Shown here in pieces: positions 51,657-58,896 of a stretch of DNA of 64,000 nt. How positions within the stretch are numbered: position 1 is the stretch's first letter; every line of letters starts with the position of its first letter. Location: positions 1 to 64,000 of the forward strand of contig NZ_LACH01000003.1 of the NCBI RefSeq assembly GCF_000968015.1. The letters are read 5' to 3'. This DNA comes from Pseudomonas fluorescens. GTDB lineage: Bacteria; Pseudomonadota; Gammaproteobacteria; Pseudomonadales; Pseudomonadaceae. Under the pieces are notes generated by a model. It did no database searches, was not told the DNA's origin, and worked only from the letters and a program-made list of their open reading frames with translations. A program made the translations under genes and the position numbers.

Positions 51657-51687
51657 GATTCCCCGTAAAAGTTTCCATGAGGTTTCC
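51657..51687. repeat. 31-bp integrase-arm-like repeat, right copy
   Basis: Matches 2752-2782 at 30 of 31 positions, same orientation. It lies in the 328-base gene-free stretch 51437-51765 between the HTH gene and the tRNA. A weaker copy of a second motif lies just before it. Confidence 0.6.
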
Positions 51688-51711
51688 ACAGCCTTAAAAA
51701 ATCGCAGGCAC

Positions 51712-51734
51712 AAAAAAAGGCCTCCGCAGAGACC
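51712..51734 (-). terminator. Terminator now serving tRNA-Leu
   Basis: On the - strand GGTCTC-TGCG-GAGGCC is followed by seven T residues, 31 bases after the tRNA. It is island DNA that replaces the tRNA's former terminator at 2515-2548. Confidence 0.7.
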
Positions 51735-51764
51735 TCTTCAAGTACCTGATTTAACAGGATTTAT

Positions 51765-51821
51765 ATGGTGCCCGAAGCCGGAATCGAACCGGCACGGCTT
51801 TACAGCCGGGGGATTTTAAGT
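51765..51821. other. attR, within the intact tRNA-Leu
   Basis: 51765-51796 is the 32-bp identity with 2557-2588; 51808-51821 is a second short identity. The integrated element restores a full tRNA on this side. Confidence 0.9.
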
Positions 51822-51852
51822 CCCATGCGTCTACCAGTTTCGCCATTCGGGC
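51766..51852 (-). tRNA. tRNA-Leu (anticodon UAA)
   Basis: The - strand gives an 87-base tRNA with GCCCGAA/TTCGGGC acceptor pairing, a long variable arm typical of Leu, anticodon TAA within GGACTTAAAATCC, a GGTTCGATTCC T loop and an encoded CCA end. It is the target of the island. Confidence 0.97.
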
Positions 51853-52009
51853 GGTAGCGCGGTGAAGCAGTCTGAAGACTGTCAAATAACGATCTGGCAG
51901 TTCTGACGCCTGTGCAGCAGAGGGGGAAATATATACATCCCGTCCCGGTGAAGCAAGTTCGCGACGGCCCTTTTCAAGACTAAATCTTGCAGGACAGTGC
52001 AAATAAAAA

Positions 52010-52038
52010 AGCTCCGTAAATCATAGATCTACGGAGCT
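52010..52038 (-). terminator. Terminator between tRNA-Cys and tRNA-Leu
   Basis: On the - strand AGCTCCGTA and TACGGAGCT form a 9-bp stem followed by TTTTTT, just after tRNA-Cys. It suggests tRNA-Leu has its own promoter. Confidence 0.7.
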
Positions 52039-52047
52039 CGTTTAAAG

Positions 52048-52121
52048 TGGAGGCCGAGGTCGGAATCGAACCGGCGTAGGTGGATTTGCAATCCACTGCA
52101 TAACCATTTTGCTACTCGGCC
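52048..52121 (-). tRNA. tRNA-Cys (anticodon GCA)
   Basis: A 74-base tRNA on the - strand: GGCCGAG/CTCGGCC acceptor stem, anticodon GCA in TGGATTGCAAATCCA, GGTTCGATTCC T loop and encoded CCA. The Cys-Leu order is common in gammaproteobacteria. The 200 bases to the next gene contain nothing else that I recognise. Confidence 0.97.
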
Positions 52122-52325
52122 TCAAGCATTTGATGTCATGTAGCACAACATCAAACGCGTACAAACTTGAAGTAAGATTCATGATCTAACTCCTTGAAAA
52201 CATTGAGCTTTTTCAGCGGTCAGTGCTTTCGATGGCGTGAATTATGTACTGATTTCCCGAGGCTGGCAACCCCTTGATTTCAAAAAAAATTCCGTCAGGT
52301 AGTTTCTATGTTTCCAGGGGGTTGC

Positions 52326-52544
52326 TCAGCCCAGGCCGGGGTCGTCTGTCACGTCTTCTACCGCGATCAACGGTTCAATGCCCCAGTCCCCATGCAGATA
52401 CCAATCATCTCCGATCATTTCGGCCGGATGCATTGTCCTGTCGGAGCCATTGCCGCACGCCAGGGAGTTTGCTGGACAGTACCTGTCGCAGCCCCAGCAA
52501 ATGCGCTCGGGATGTTTGGGGCTGATGGGAAAATTCTTGGCCAT
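52326..52544 (-). CDS. DUF3079 family protein
   Basis: A 72-residue protein starting MAKNFPISPKHPERICWGCD. The Cys pattern ICWGCDRYCPANSLACGNGS and HPAEMIGDDWYLHGDW are the DUF3079 signature, seen in many Pseudomonas and Burkholderia. Four Cys residues suggest metal binding; the function is not established. A start at 52598 is less likely because the family begins at this Met. Confidence 0.9.
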   Translation of the reverse strand: MAKNFPISPKHPERICWGCDRYCPANSLACGNGSDRTMHPAEMIGDDWYLHGDWGIEPLIAVEDVTDDPGLG

Positions 52545-52713
52545 GTCGATCCCCGGTTTACCTCTAGGATGTACCTCCAACCTACATCGCTCGCGCAAAG
52601 GTGGCCTTGATAGGGATCAAGGTACGACTAAGCTTGTCTTGCCGGAAAATCGGGCACGTCATAGCGTTTCCGGCCCTTGGGCAGCCACATAAAAACACCT
52701 GGAGAAGCTTCTT

Positions 52714-53061
52714 ATGCCTGGTAAAAAAACACCTGCCGGAGATAAAAACCCTGTTCGATTGTCGACCTGGGATGATGAAGTCGCGGAAAAATCACTCGAC
52801 GCTGAAGCATTTTCCTCTCCCCCCGAATTGACCAATGCAGAACTGGTCCACCTTCGTGTCCGGGTGATTGCCCTGGAAAACCTGGTTATCGCGTTACTGA
52901 CACAAGGTTCGGATCAACAGTTAGCCGTCGCCCGCGAAATGGCCGCCTACATATCACCCCGGCCCGGCTTCACCCAGCATCCTCTGACGATTCACGCGGC
53001 GGCGCAGATGAGCGACAGCGTCGACCGCGCTGAGCGATTTCGGAAGCGCTCCAAGTTGTAG
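52714..53061 (+). CDS. Conserved hypothetical protein
   Basis: A 115-residue soluble protein with GGAGAAGCTT before the ATG. The middle helix (ELVHLRVRVIALENLVIALLTQ) is amphipathic and could be a coiled coil. It has no signal peptide or known domain. It lies between DUF3079 and the iron operon, and ends before the Fur box. Confidence 0.65.
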   Translation: MPGKKTPAGDKNPVRLSTWDDEVAEKSLDAEAFSSPPELTNAELVHLRVRVIALENLVIALLTQGSDQQLAVAREMAAYISPRPGFTQHPLTIHAAAQMSDSVDRAERFRKRSKL

Positions 53062-53080
53062 GCTTAATCGCTGAAAACTT

Positions 53081-53099
53081 GATAACAATCATTATTATT
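53081..53099 (+). promoter_or_regulatory. Fur box of the iron uptake operon
   Basis: GATAACAATCATTATTATT matches the Fur consensus GATAATGATAATCATTATC at most positions and lies 56 bases before the first gene. It predicts repression when iron is sufficient. Confidence 0.75.
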
Positions 53100-53154
53100 C
53101 GCAGGAAAGCTTCCTACACTCGGGCTCCTACTCGTTAGTGCCCAGGAAGACATC

Positions 53155-53685
53155 ATGCGTACGACCTTTTCGCTGTCTCTCGCCCTGCTCTTGCTCACAC
53201 CCTTGGCTCAGGCCAAGGAATACCCGATCGGGGAACCCCAGTTGTGTCCGGGGCTGGAAGTCGGGGCGGTGTATTTGCAGCCGATCGAGATGGCGCCTGC
53301 CGGCATGATGCGGGCCACGGCGGATTCCGATGTGCACCTGGAAGCCGACATCCGGGCCACGGCGGACAATCGACAGGGTTTTCAGGAAGGCAGTTTCGTG
53401 CCTTACCTCAATGTCTCGTTCAACCTGAAAAAACAGGGCAACGAGAACGAACTCAAAGGCGATTTCCACGCCATGGTCGCCAATGATGGCCCGCACTATG
53501 GCGACAACGTAAAACTGCTCGGCCCAGGCAAATATCAGCTGACCTTCACCGTCCTGCCACCCGGCGGTCATGGGTCCCTTGGCCGCCATACCGATAAGGA
53601 AACCGGTGTAGCCCCCTGGTTTGAACGCTGCGAATTGCACTACGAGTTCATCTACGCCGGCATCGGTAAAAAAGGCGGGTATTGA
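53155..53685 (+). CDS. P19/Tpd-type periplasmic iron-binding protein
   Basis: A 176-residue protein with a signal peptide cleaved after about AQA (residue 20). It matches the P19/FetP family: YPIGEPQLCPGLEVGAVYLQP at the mature start, EADIRATADNRQGFQEGSFVPYL in the middle, and HGSLGRHTDKETGVAPWF. Known members bind copper and iron at the periplasmic face and feed an FTR1-type permease. It is the first gene of a four-gene operon behind a Fur box. Confidence 0.9.
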   Translation: MRTTFSLSLALLLLTPLAQAKEYPIGEPQLCPGLEVGAVYLQPIEMAPAGMMRATADSDVHLEADIRATADNRQGFQEGSFVPYLNVSFNLKKQGNENELKGDFHAMVANDGPHYGDNVKLLGPGKYQLTFTVLPPGGHGSLGRHTDKETGVAPWFERCELHYEFIYAGIGKKGGY

Positions 53686-54018
53686 ATGAAGCGCCTGCAG
53701 ATTGCCTGGCTGATGCTGGCCGGAGCAGTGGCGCCATTGACGGCCTATGCCGAATTACCGAGCTATGAACTCAGCTTGCGCGATGGCCACTTCTCCCCTG
53801 CCTTGCTGGAGGTTCCGGCCGGACAGCGCTTCAAGATCATCTTGAAAAATATCGGTCAAGGGCCAGCCGAATTCGAGAGCACGCCATTGCGGGTTGAAAA
53901 AGTATTGTCGCCGGGCGTGACAACCTTCGTGGTCATTCACCCCCTCAGGCCCGGCCACTACCCCTTCTTCGACGAGTTCAATCCGAAACTGCCCGAGGGC
54001 GGCATCCTCGCGAAATAA
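53686..54018 (+). CDS. Periplasmic cupredoxin-domain protein
   Basis: A 110-residue protein with an N-terminal signal peptide (to about residue 22). The rest is a single cupredoxin domain like that of EfeO: YELSLRDGHFSPALLEVPAGQRFKI and LRPGHYPFFDEF. The usual Cys ligand near the end is absent, so copper binding may differ. It starts at the stop of the previous gene (TGAATG), so the two are coupled. Confidence 0.85.
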   Translation: MKRLQIAWLMLAGAVAPLTAYAELPSYELSLRDGHFSPALLEVPAGQRFKIILKNIGQGPAEFESTPLRVEKVLSPGVTTFVVIHPLRPGHYPFFDEFNPKLPEGGILAK

Positions 54019-54040
54019 CCCGTTCCAACACGGAGTTCCC

Positions 54041-54895
54041 ATGAATCAATCAATGCTCATTGTCTGGCGCGAAAGCGTCGAGGCGCTGCTGGTGATTAGC
54101 ATTCTCCAGGCCTGGGTCAGCCAGCAGCATCAGGGTGATCGACTGGCGAAGTACTTGTGGGCAGGCGTCGTGCTGGGGTTGATGCTTTCGGGCCTGCTGG
54201 CGGTATTGATTCTGTTTGCCGGTGAGGCCATGAGCGGCTCCGCCAGTGAATGGTTCCAGGCTGCACTCGCGCTGGTGGCCAGCCTGCTGATCGTGCAAAT
54301 GGTCGGCTGGATGCACCGCCACGGGCGCACGCTCAAGCACGACTTACAACGACACGCCGATAGCCACCTGGCCCGGCAAGGTGGCGCAGGTCTGTTACTG
54401 CTGGCCATGCTCGCCGTCAGCCGCGAAGGCAGTGAAACGGTGGTCTTTCTTTATGGCGCCGGTGCTCAGTTGCGAGGTCCGCAGCTCGGTCTGTTTGCCA
54501 TCGGCGGCGCAATGGGACTGGTGCTGTCGGCGCTGACCATTGCCCTGCTGCACAGCAGTCGTCGGTTCATTTCGTGGCAGCGGTTCTTTGCCATCAGCGA
54601 AGCTGTTTTGCTGGTACTCGGCGCGGCGTTGTTGGTCAGCGGCACCGAGCGAATCGGCGGTCAATTACTCGCCCTGGATTTACCGGAGGTGATGTACAGC
54701 CTCGTGGGTGATGCGCTTTGGGACAGCAGTGCCTTGCTCAGCGACAGCCATGGATTGGGTGGTTTTCTTGCCGGTTTTGTCGGTTATCGCGCGACGCCCA
54801 GCGGCATGACGTTATTGGTGCTGGCCGGTTATTGGCTGGCCGTCGGCGGTTGGCTGCGTCAACGGGCTACGGAAAAAGTCCCATGCCTGAGCTGA
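54041..54895 (+). CDS. FTR1-family iron permease
   Basis: A 284-residue membrane protein with about seven transmembrane segments. The two REXXE iron motifs are Arg10-Glu-Ser-Val-Glu14 and Arg128-Glu-Gly-Ser-Glu132. FTR1 permeases move iron across the membrane together with a P19-type partner. It ends 13 bases inside the next gene. Confidence 0.9.
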   Translation: MNQSMLIVWRESVEALLVISILQAWVSQQHQGDRLAKYLWAGVVLGLMLSGLLAVLILFAGEAMSGSASEWFQAALALVASLLIVQMVGWMHRHGRTLKHDLQRHADSHLARQGGAGLLLLAMLAVSREGSETVVFLYGAGAQLRGPQLGLFAIGGAMGLVLSALTIALLHSSRRFISWQRFFAISEAVLLVLGAALLVSGTERIGGQLLALDLPEVMYSLVGDALWDSSALLSDSHGLGGFLAGFVGYRATPSGMTLLVLAGYWLAVGGWLRQRATEKVPCLS

Positions 54896-56262
54896 CTCGC
54901 AGCAATCAATGGCTGCGGCGCCTGGGCGACGGCATGCGTCGCCATGCGGCCCTCATTCGTGCTGTGCAGTGGGTCGTCGTGCTGTTCTACGCGTTGCTGT
55001 TGGTGACCCCGGCGGTGTTGCCGCTGCCAGACAGCCAGGCACGGCTGCTCGACAACCTGACCCTGTTCGCGCAGTTTTTGTTCTGGGGCGTTTGGTGGCC
55101 GTTCGTGCTGCTGTCGATCGCGCTGTTCGGGCGACTCTGGTGTGGCGTTCTCTGCCCGGAAGGTTCACTCAGCGAATGGGCCAGCCATTACGGCAAAGGT
55201 TTGGGTGTGCCGCGCTGGTTGCGCTGGGGCGGCTGGCCAACCCTCGCGTTCTGCCTCACGACCGTCTACGGCCAGTTGATCAGCGTCTATGACTACGCCC
55301 AGGCGGCGCTGTTGATTCTGGGCGGCTCGACCGTCGCCGCGGTCGTCGTCGGGTTGCTGTTCGCCCGGGGCAAGCGGGTCTGGTGCCGTTACCTGTGCCC
55401 GGTCAGCGGCGTCTTCGCCCTGCTCGCCCGCCTGGCGCCCGTGCATTTTCAGGTCGACGAACAACGCTGGATGGACAATGCCGCACCACGCCTGCCGCCA
55501 CCCAACTGCGCGCCCTTGCTCGATATCCGTCGGATGCAAGGCGCCAGTGACTGCCACGCCTGCGGACGCTGCAGCGGCCAACGCGGCGCTGTTCAGCTGA
55601 TCGCTCGCTCCAGCAACCAGGAGATTCTTCACGCAACGGCGCAGACGCTTTCACCGTGGGACGCGCGCTTACTGCTGTTCGGTGTGATCGGCCTGGCCAT
55701 GGGCGCGTTTCAGTGGACGGTCAGCCCATGGTTCGTCGCCCTCAAACAAACCCTCGCCCAATGGCTGGTCGAGCACGACCAACTCTGGGCCCTGGAGGAC
55801 AACGCGCCCTGGTGGCTGCTGACCCATTACCCGCAGCTCAACGACAGCTTCAGCTGGCTCGACGGTTTCAGCATCGTCGTTTATCTGGGTTTGAGTTCGA
55901 TGGTGTTGGGCATGGCGCTGATGATCCTTCTGCGTCTGACAGCTCGACTGGCGCAAGATCCTGCACTGTATTGGCCCTTGGCGCTGACACTCACGCCCTT
56001 GGGTGGTGCGGGATTGTTTCTCGGGCTGTCGGCCACAACAGTTAAATTGCTGCGCTACGAAGGCCTGCTGCTGGAGTGGGTACAACCGGCCAGGGCCTGT
56101 CTGTTATTGGTCGCGATGGGCTGGAGCCTGCTGCTGGGATGGAAACGGCTGGACCGCGAAGGTCTTTCACAGGTTCGTCGCTGCGCCGGCAGCACTTGCC
56201 TGTTACTCGCCATCGGCTTGGTAGGGTTCGGCTGGTGGTTGCAGTTCTGGGGCTGGGCCTGA
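54883..56262 (+). CDS. 4Fe-4S membrane polyferredoxin (NapH/CcoG-like)
   Basis: A 459-residue protein with several transmembrane segments. The ATG at 54883 overlaps FTR1. Cys motifs CGVLCPEG and CRYLCPVSG near residues 85 and 165, and CHACGRC near 225, fit an iron-sulfur electron carrier. It probably supplies electrons for reduction of ferric iron during uptake. The C-terminal half is hydrophobic and specific to this operon type. Confidence 0.85.
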   Translation: MPELTRSNQWLRRLGDGMRRHAALIRAVQWVVVLFYALLLVTPAVLPLPDSQARLLDNLTLFAQFLFWGVWWPFVLLSIALFGRLWCGVLCPEGSLSEWASHYGKGLGVPRWLRWGGWPTLAFCLTTVYGQLISVYDYAQAALLILGGSTVAAVVVGLLFARGKRVWCRYLCPVSGVFALLARLAPVHFQVDEQRWMDNAAPRLPPPNCAPLLDIRRMQGASDCHACGRCSGQRGAVQLIARSSNQEILHATAQTLSPWDARLLLFGVIGLAMGAFQWTVSPWFVALKQTLAQWLVEHDQLWALEDNAPWWLLTHYPQLNDSFSWLDGFSIVVYLGLSSMVLGMALMILLRLTARLAQDPALYWPLALTLTPLGGAGLFLGLSATTVKLLRYEGLLLEWVQPARACLLLVAMGWSLLLGWKRLDREGLSQVRRCAGSTCLLLAIGLVGFGWWLQFWGWA

Positions 56263-56291
56263 GCCCCCGATACAACCACCCACCGGATCAA

Positions 56292-57911
56292 CTAGACCTT
56301 AAAACGCGCCACCGTCTGGTGCAGCGCCCCGGCCATCTGCGCCAAATCGTGACCCGCCGTGTGAGTATGCTGGGCGCCGAGTAAGACCTGCTCGGACAAG
56401 TTGCGAATCCCCATCAGATTGCGATCCACCTCCCGCGCCACCAATGCCTGTTCCTCCGTGGCGCTGGCAATCATCAGGTTGCGCTCGTTGATCTGCGAGA
56501 TCGACCGGGTGATTTCATCCAGTGCGTCACCCGACCGTTGCGCCACTTCAAGCGTGGCCCGAACCAGGTTGCTGCTGCTTTGCATGGCGGTCACCGCATG
56601 GCCGGTATCGAGACGAATATTGCCAATCATCTGCTCGATCTCCTGGGTGGACTCTTGAGTGCGATGCGCCAGGGCGCGCACTTCATCGGCGACCACGGCA
56701 AAACCGCGTCCAGCATCCCCCGCCCGCGCCGCTTCAATGGCCGCGTTGAGGGCCAGCAAATTGGTCTGCTCGGCGATGCTGCGAATCACGTCCAGCACCT
56801 TGCTGATGTCCTGCACCCGGCCCGCCAGTTGCTCGATGCGTTGTGAGGTGTCGGTGACGCCATCGGCCAGTGCGCCGATTGAAACCACGGTTTCCTGAAC
56901 CTGTTCACGCCCGCGCTGCGCGGTTTGCTCGGACTGCCGCGAGGCCTCGGAGGTGCTGACCGCATTACGCGCCACTTCGTCGACCGCTGCGGTCATCTGG
57001 TTCACGGCGGTAGCTGCCTGCTCGATCTCCAGCCCCTGCAATTGCAGGTTACTGCTGGTCTGGCTGCTGACTGCGCTCAGTTCTTCAGAGGAACTGGCCA
57101 CCTGGTCCACCGAGGTCGCGATGTGCCTGACCATGGCATTCAGACTTTGCTGCATCTGATGCATGTTCATCATCACGCTGCCGCCGACACTTGAGTTCAC
57201 GGGCACCTGAATCGTCAGGTCGCCTAGAGCGATCTGACTCAAAAACCGTGCGGCATCATCCGGTTCGCCGCCCAATGGACGGGTCACACTGCGCGTGACG
57301 ATCACCGCCGCGGCAATGACCAGCGCCACACAGAACAAAAATAACCCGAGCATATTGCGCCGGGCGTCGCTGTACAGTGCCTGCGCCGCCTGTTCTCGGT
57401 CGGCGAATAGTTTGCCTTGCAGCGCCATCAACTGATCCAGGCTGCCATAAACCTCGCGTTCGGCCGGCACGACCTTTTGTTTCAGCTGTGCCATGGCGTC
57501 ATCGAAGGCCCCTTGGCGGATCAACACCTGCACTTGAGTGAACGCCGCAACGTAGGCTTCGCGATTCTTTTTCAGCGCGGCGTAAGCGGTTTTGCCCTCA
57601 GGCAAATAGAACAGCGGCTCAAGCGTTTCGAGTGCCTGAGTGATCCGCTTCTTGGTGGCATCGATCGACTGCTGCACTTGCTGATTGTCTTTGTCGATCA
57701 GTAGATCCCGGGTGTTCCTGGCGTTATCACGCACGCCGGTGGCGATGACCATGATCGGATCGATCTTCGGCCAGTCCTGCTTGACGATCACCACCGCCTG
57801 TTCCTTGAGCGTTGCCAGATCGTGCAACGCGTAAAACGCCATGCCCATCAATGCCAACGGCGCGATGGCAAAGCCGATGACGATCCGTTGTGCTGTGGTT
57901 AATTTGGCCAT
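56292..57911 (-). CDS. Methyl-accepting chemotaxis protein
   Basis: A 539-residue chemoreceptor. The ATG at 57911 follows GGGGAG. Transmembrane segments lie at about 10-30 and 185-210, enclosing a helical periplasmic sensor domain of the four-helix-bundle kind. A HAMP region follows. The signalling tip has IRSIAEQTNLLALNAAIEAARAG and GFAVVADEVRALA, which contact CheA and CheW. The ligand cannot be told. It is convergent with the iron operon. Confidence 0.93.
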   Translation of the reverse strand: MAKLTTAQRIVIGFAIAPLALMGMAFYALHDLATLKEQAVVIVKQDWPKIDPIMVIATGVRDNARNTRDLLIDKDNQQVQQSIDATKKRITQALETLEPLFYLPEGKTAYAALKKNREAYVAAFTQVQVLIRQGAFDDAMAQLKQKVVPAEREVYGSLDQLMALQGKLFADREQAAQALYSDARRNMLGLFLFCVALVIAAAVIVTRSVTRPLGGEPDDAARFLSQIALGDLTIQVPVNSSVGGSVMMNMHQMQQSLNAMVRHIATSVDQVASSSEELSAVSSQTSSNLQLQGLEIEQAATAVNQMTAAVDEVARNAVSTSEASRQSEQTAQRGREQVQETVVSIGALADGVTDTSQRIEQLAGRVQDISKVLDVIRSIAEQTNLLALNAAIEAARAGDAGRGFAVVADEVRALAHRTQESTQEIEQMIGNIRLDTGHAVTAMQSSSNLVRATLEVAQRSGDALDEITRSISQINERNLMIASATEEQALVAREVDRNLMGIRNLSEQVLLGAQHTHTAGHDLAQMAGALHQTVARFKV

Positions 57912-58004
57912 ATCAAATGCTCCCCGTTTGATACCTGCCGATTGGCAGCGCATTTGAAAACCTAATGATGGATGTCCCTGTTAAACGTTAAATCTCAGCC
58001 TCGG

Positions 58005-58700
58005 TTACCCCCGTAACACGAAGGCTGGAAACAACTCGCGCATGGCCTCCCACAGCTCAGGAAGCAAGGCTTGTGCCGAAACGCTTGGCAGCAGCGGATC
58101 GAACATCCGCTCGGTGCGAACCAGCTGCACGGCGAAGCGTTTGACGCCGAGTTCGCTCAAGCGCTTGGCGAGGATCAGCAGACGCGCCGGCTCGAACAGA
58201 TGCCAATGCACCGTGGTGCGACATTCGTAGTCGACACCGCTGGCCAGCAGATGCTCAAGGCTGCGCCAGTTGGCGGTTCCGCTGCCCTCGACCCGAGTGA
58301 TCGCCTGGCAATCCTCGGGCAACGCCTTGACATCGAAACCGACCCAATCGGCCCCGGTCAGTGCCTTGGCGAACGCGGCGGGTTTGATGCCGGCGCTGTG
58401 CAAACCGATGCGAAATCCCATCGCCCGCACCTCATCCATGGCGCCGAGCAGACCGTCCTGCAAGGTCGGCTCGCCGCCACTGAACACCACCGCATCGAGC
58501 AGGTCCTGACGCCGTTGCAGAAACGCCAACACCCGCCGCCAATCCACTTCGTCTGTGCCACGAGGCGGGATCAACTGCGGGTTATGGCAGTAACGACAAC
58601 GCCAGGCGCACCCCTGGCAAAACAGCACGCAGGCGAGCTGTCCCGGATAGTCGATAGTGGTCAGGGGCACCATGCCCCCGACCCGAAGCGTTCGACTCAT
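58005..58700 (-). CDS. nrdG: Anaerobic ribonucleotide reductase activating protein
   Basis: A 231-residue radical SAM enzyme. The cluster motif is Cys31-x3-Cys35-x2-Cys38 (CAWRCRYC), followed by FSGGEPTL for SAM binding. It would generate the glycyl radical of NrdD when oxygen is absent. It overlaps the small glycyl-radical gene by four bases (ATGA) and is the third gene of the operon. Confidence 0.92.
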   Translation of the reverse strand: MSRTLRVGGMVPLTTIDYPGQLACVLFCQGCAWRCRYCHNPQLIPPRGTDEVDWRRVLAFLQRRQDLLDAVVFSGGEPTLQDGLLGAMDEVRAMGFRIGLHSAGIKPAAFAKALTGADWVGFDVKALPEDCQAITRVEGSGTANWRSLEHLLASGVDYECRTTVHWHLFEPARLLILAKRLSELGVKRFAVQLVRTERMFDPLLPSVSAQALLPELWEAMRELFPAFVLRG

Positions 58701-58864
58701 TGGCGCCCGGCCAGCGCCGCGCTTTCAGTGAAGTGCACCCGCTCGCGGTGCTCCGACTGTTTGCCCGGATTGAACGCCGACACAGGGCGGTGATAGCCCA
58801 TTACCCGGGTCCAGACTTCGCAGCGTTGACGTTGAGCCTGGGGCAATGTTTGCGATGCAGTCAT
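58697..58864 (-). CDS. Separate glycyl-radical segment of NrdD
   Basis: A 55-residue protein. RCEVWTRVMGYHRPVSAFNPG, with Gly23 in RVMGY, is the C-terminal radical loop of class III NrdD proteins, which is missing from the 671-residue NrdD encoded upstream. The ATG follows AAGGAG, and 32 bases separate the two genes, so it is translated on its own. The protein must join NrdD to carry the radical. Short NrdD-type proteins are annotated in other pseudomonads. Confidence 0.8.
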   Translation of the reverse strand: MTASQTLPQAQRQRCEVWTRVMGYHRPVSAFNPGKQSEHRERVHFTESAALAGRQ

Positions 58865-58896
58865 GGTGTAGCTCCTTGCAGTTGAGTGGATCGAAA

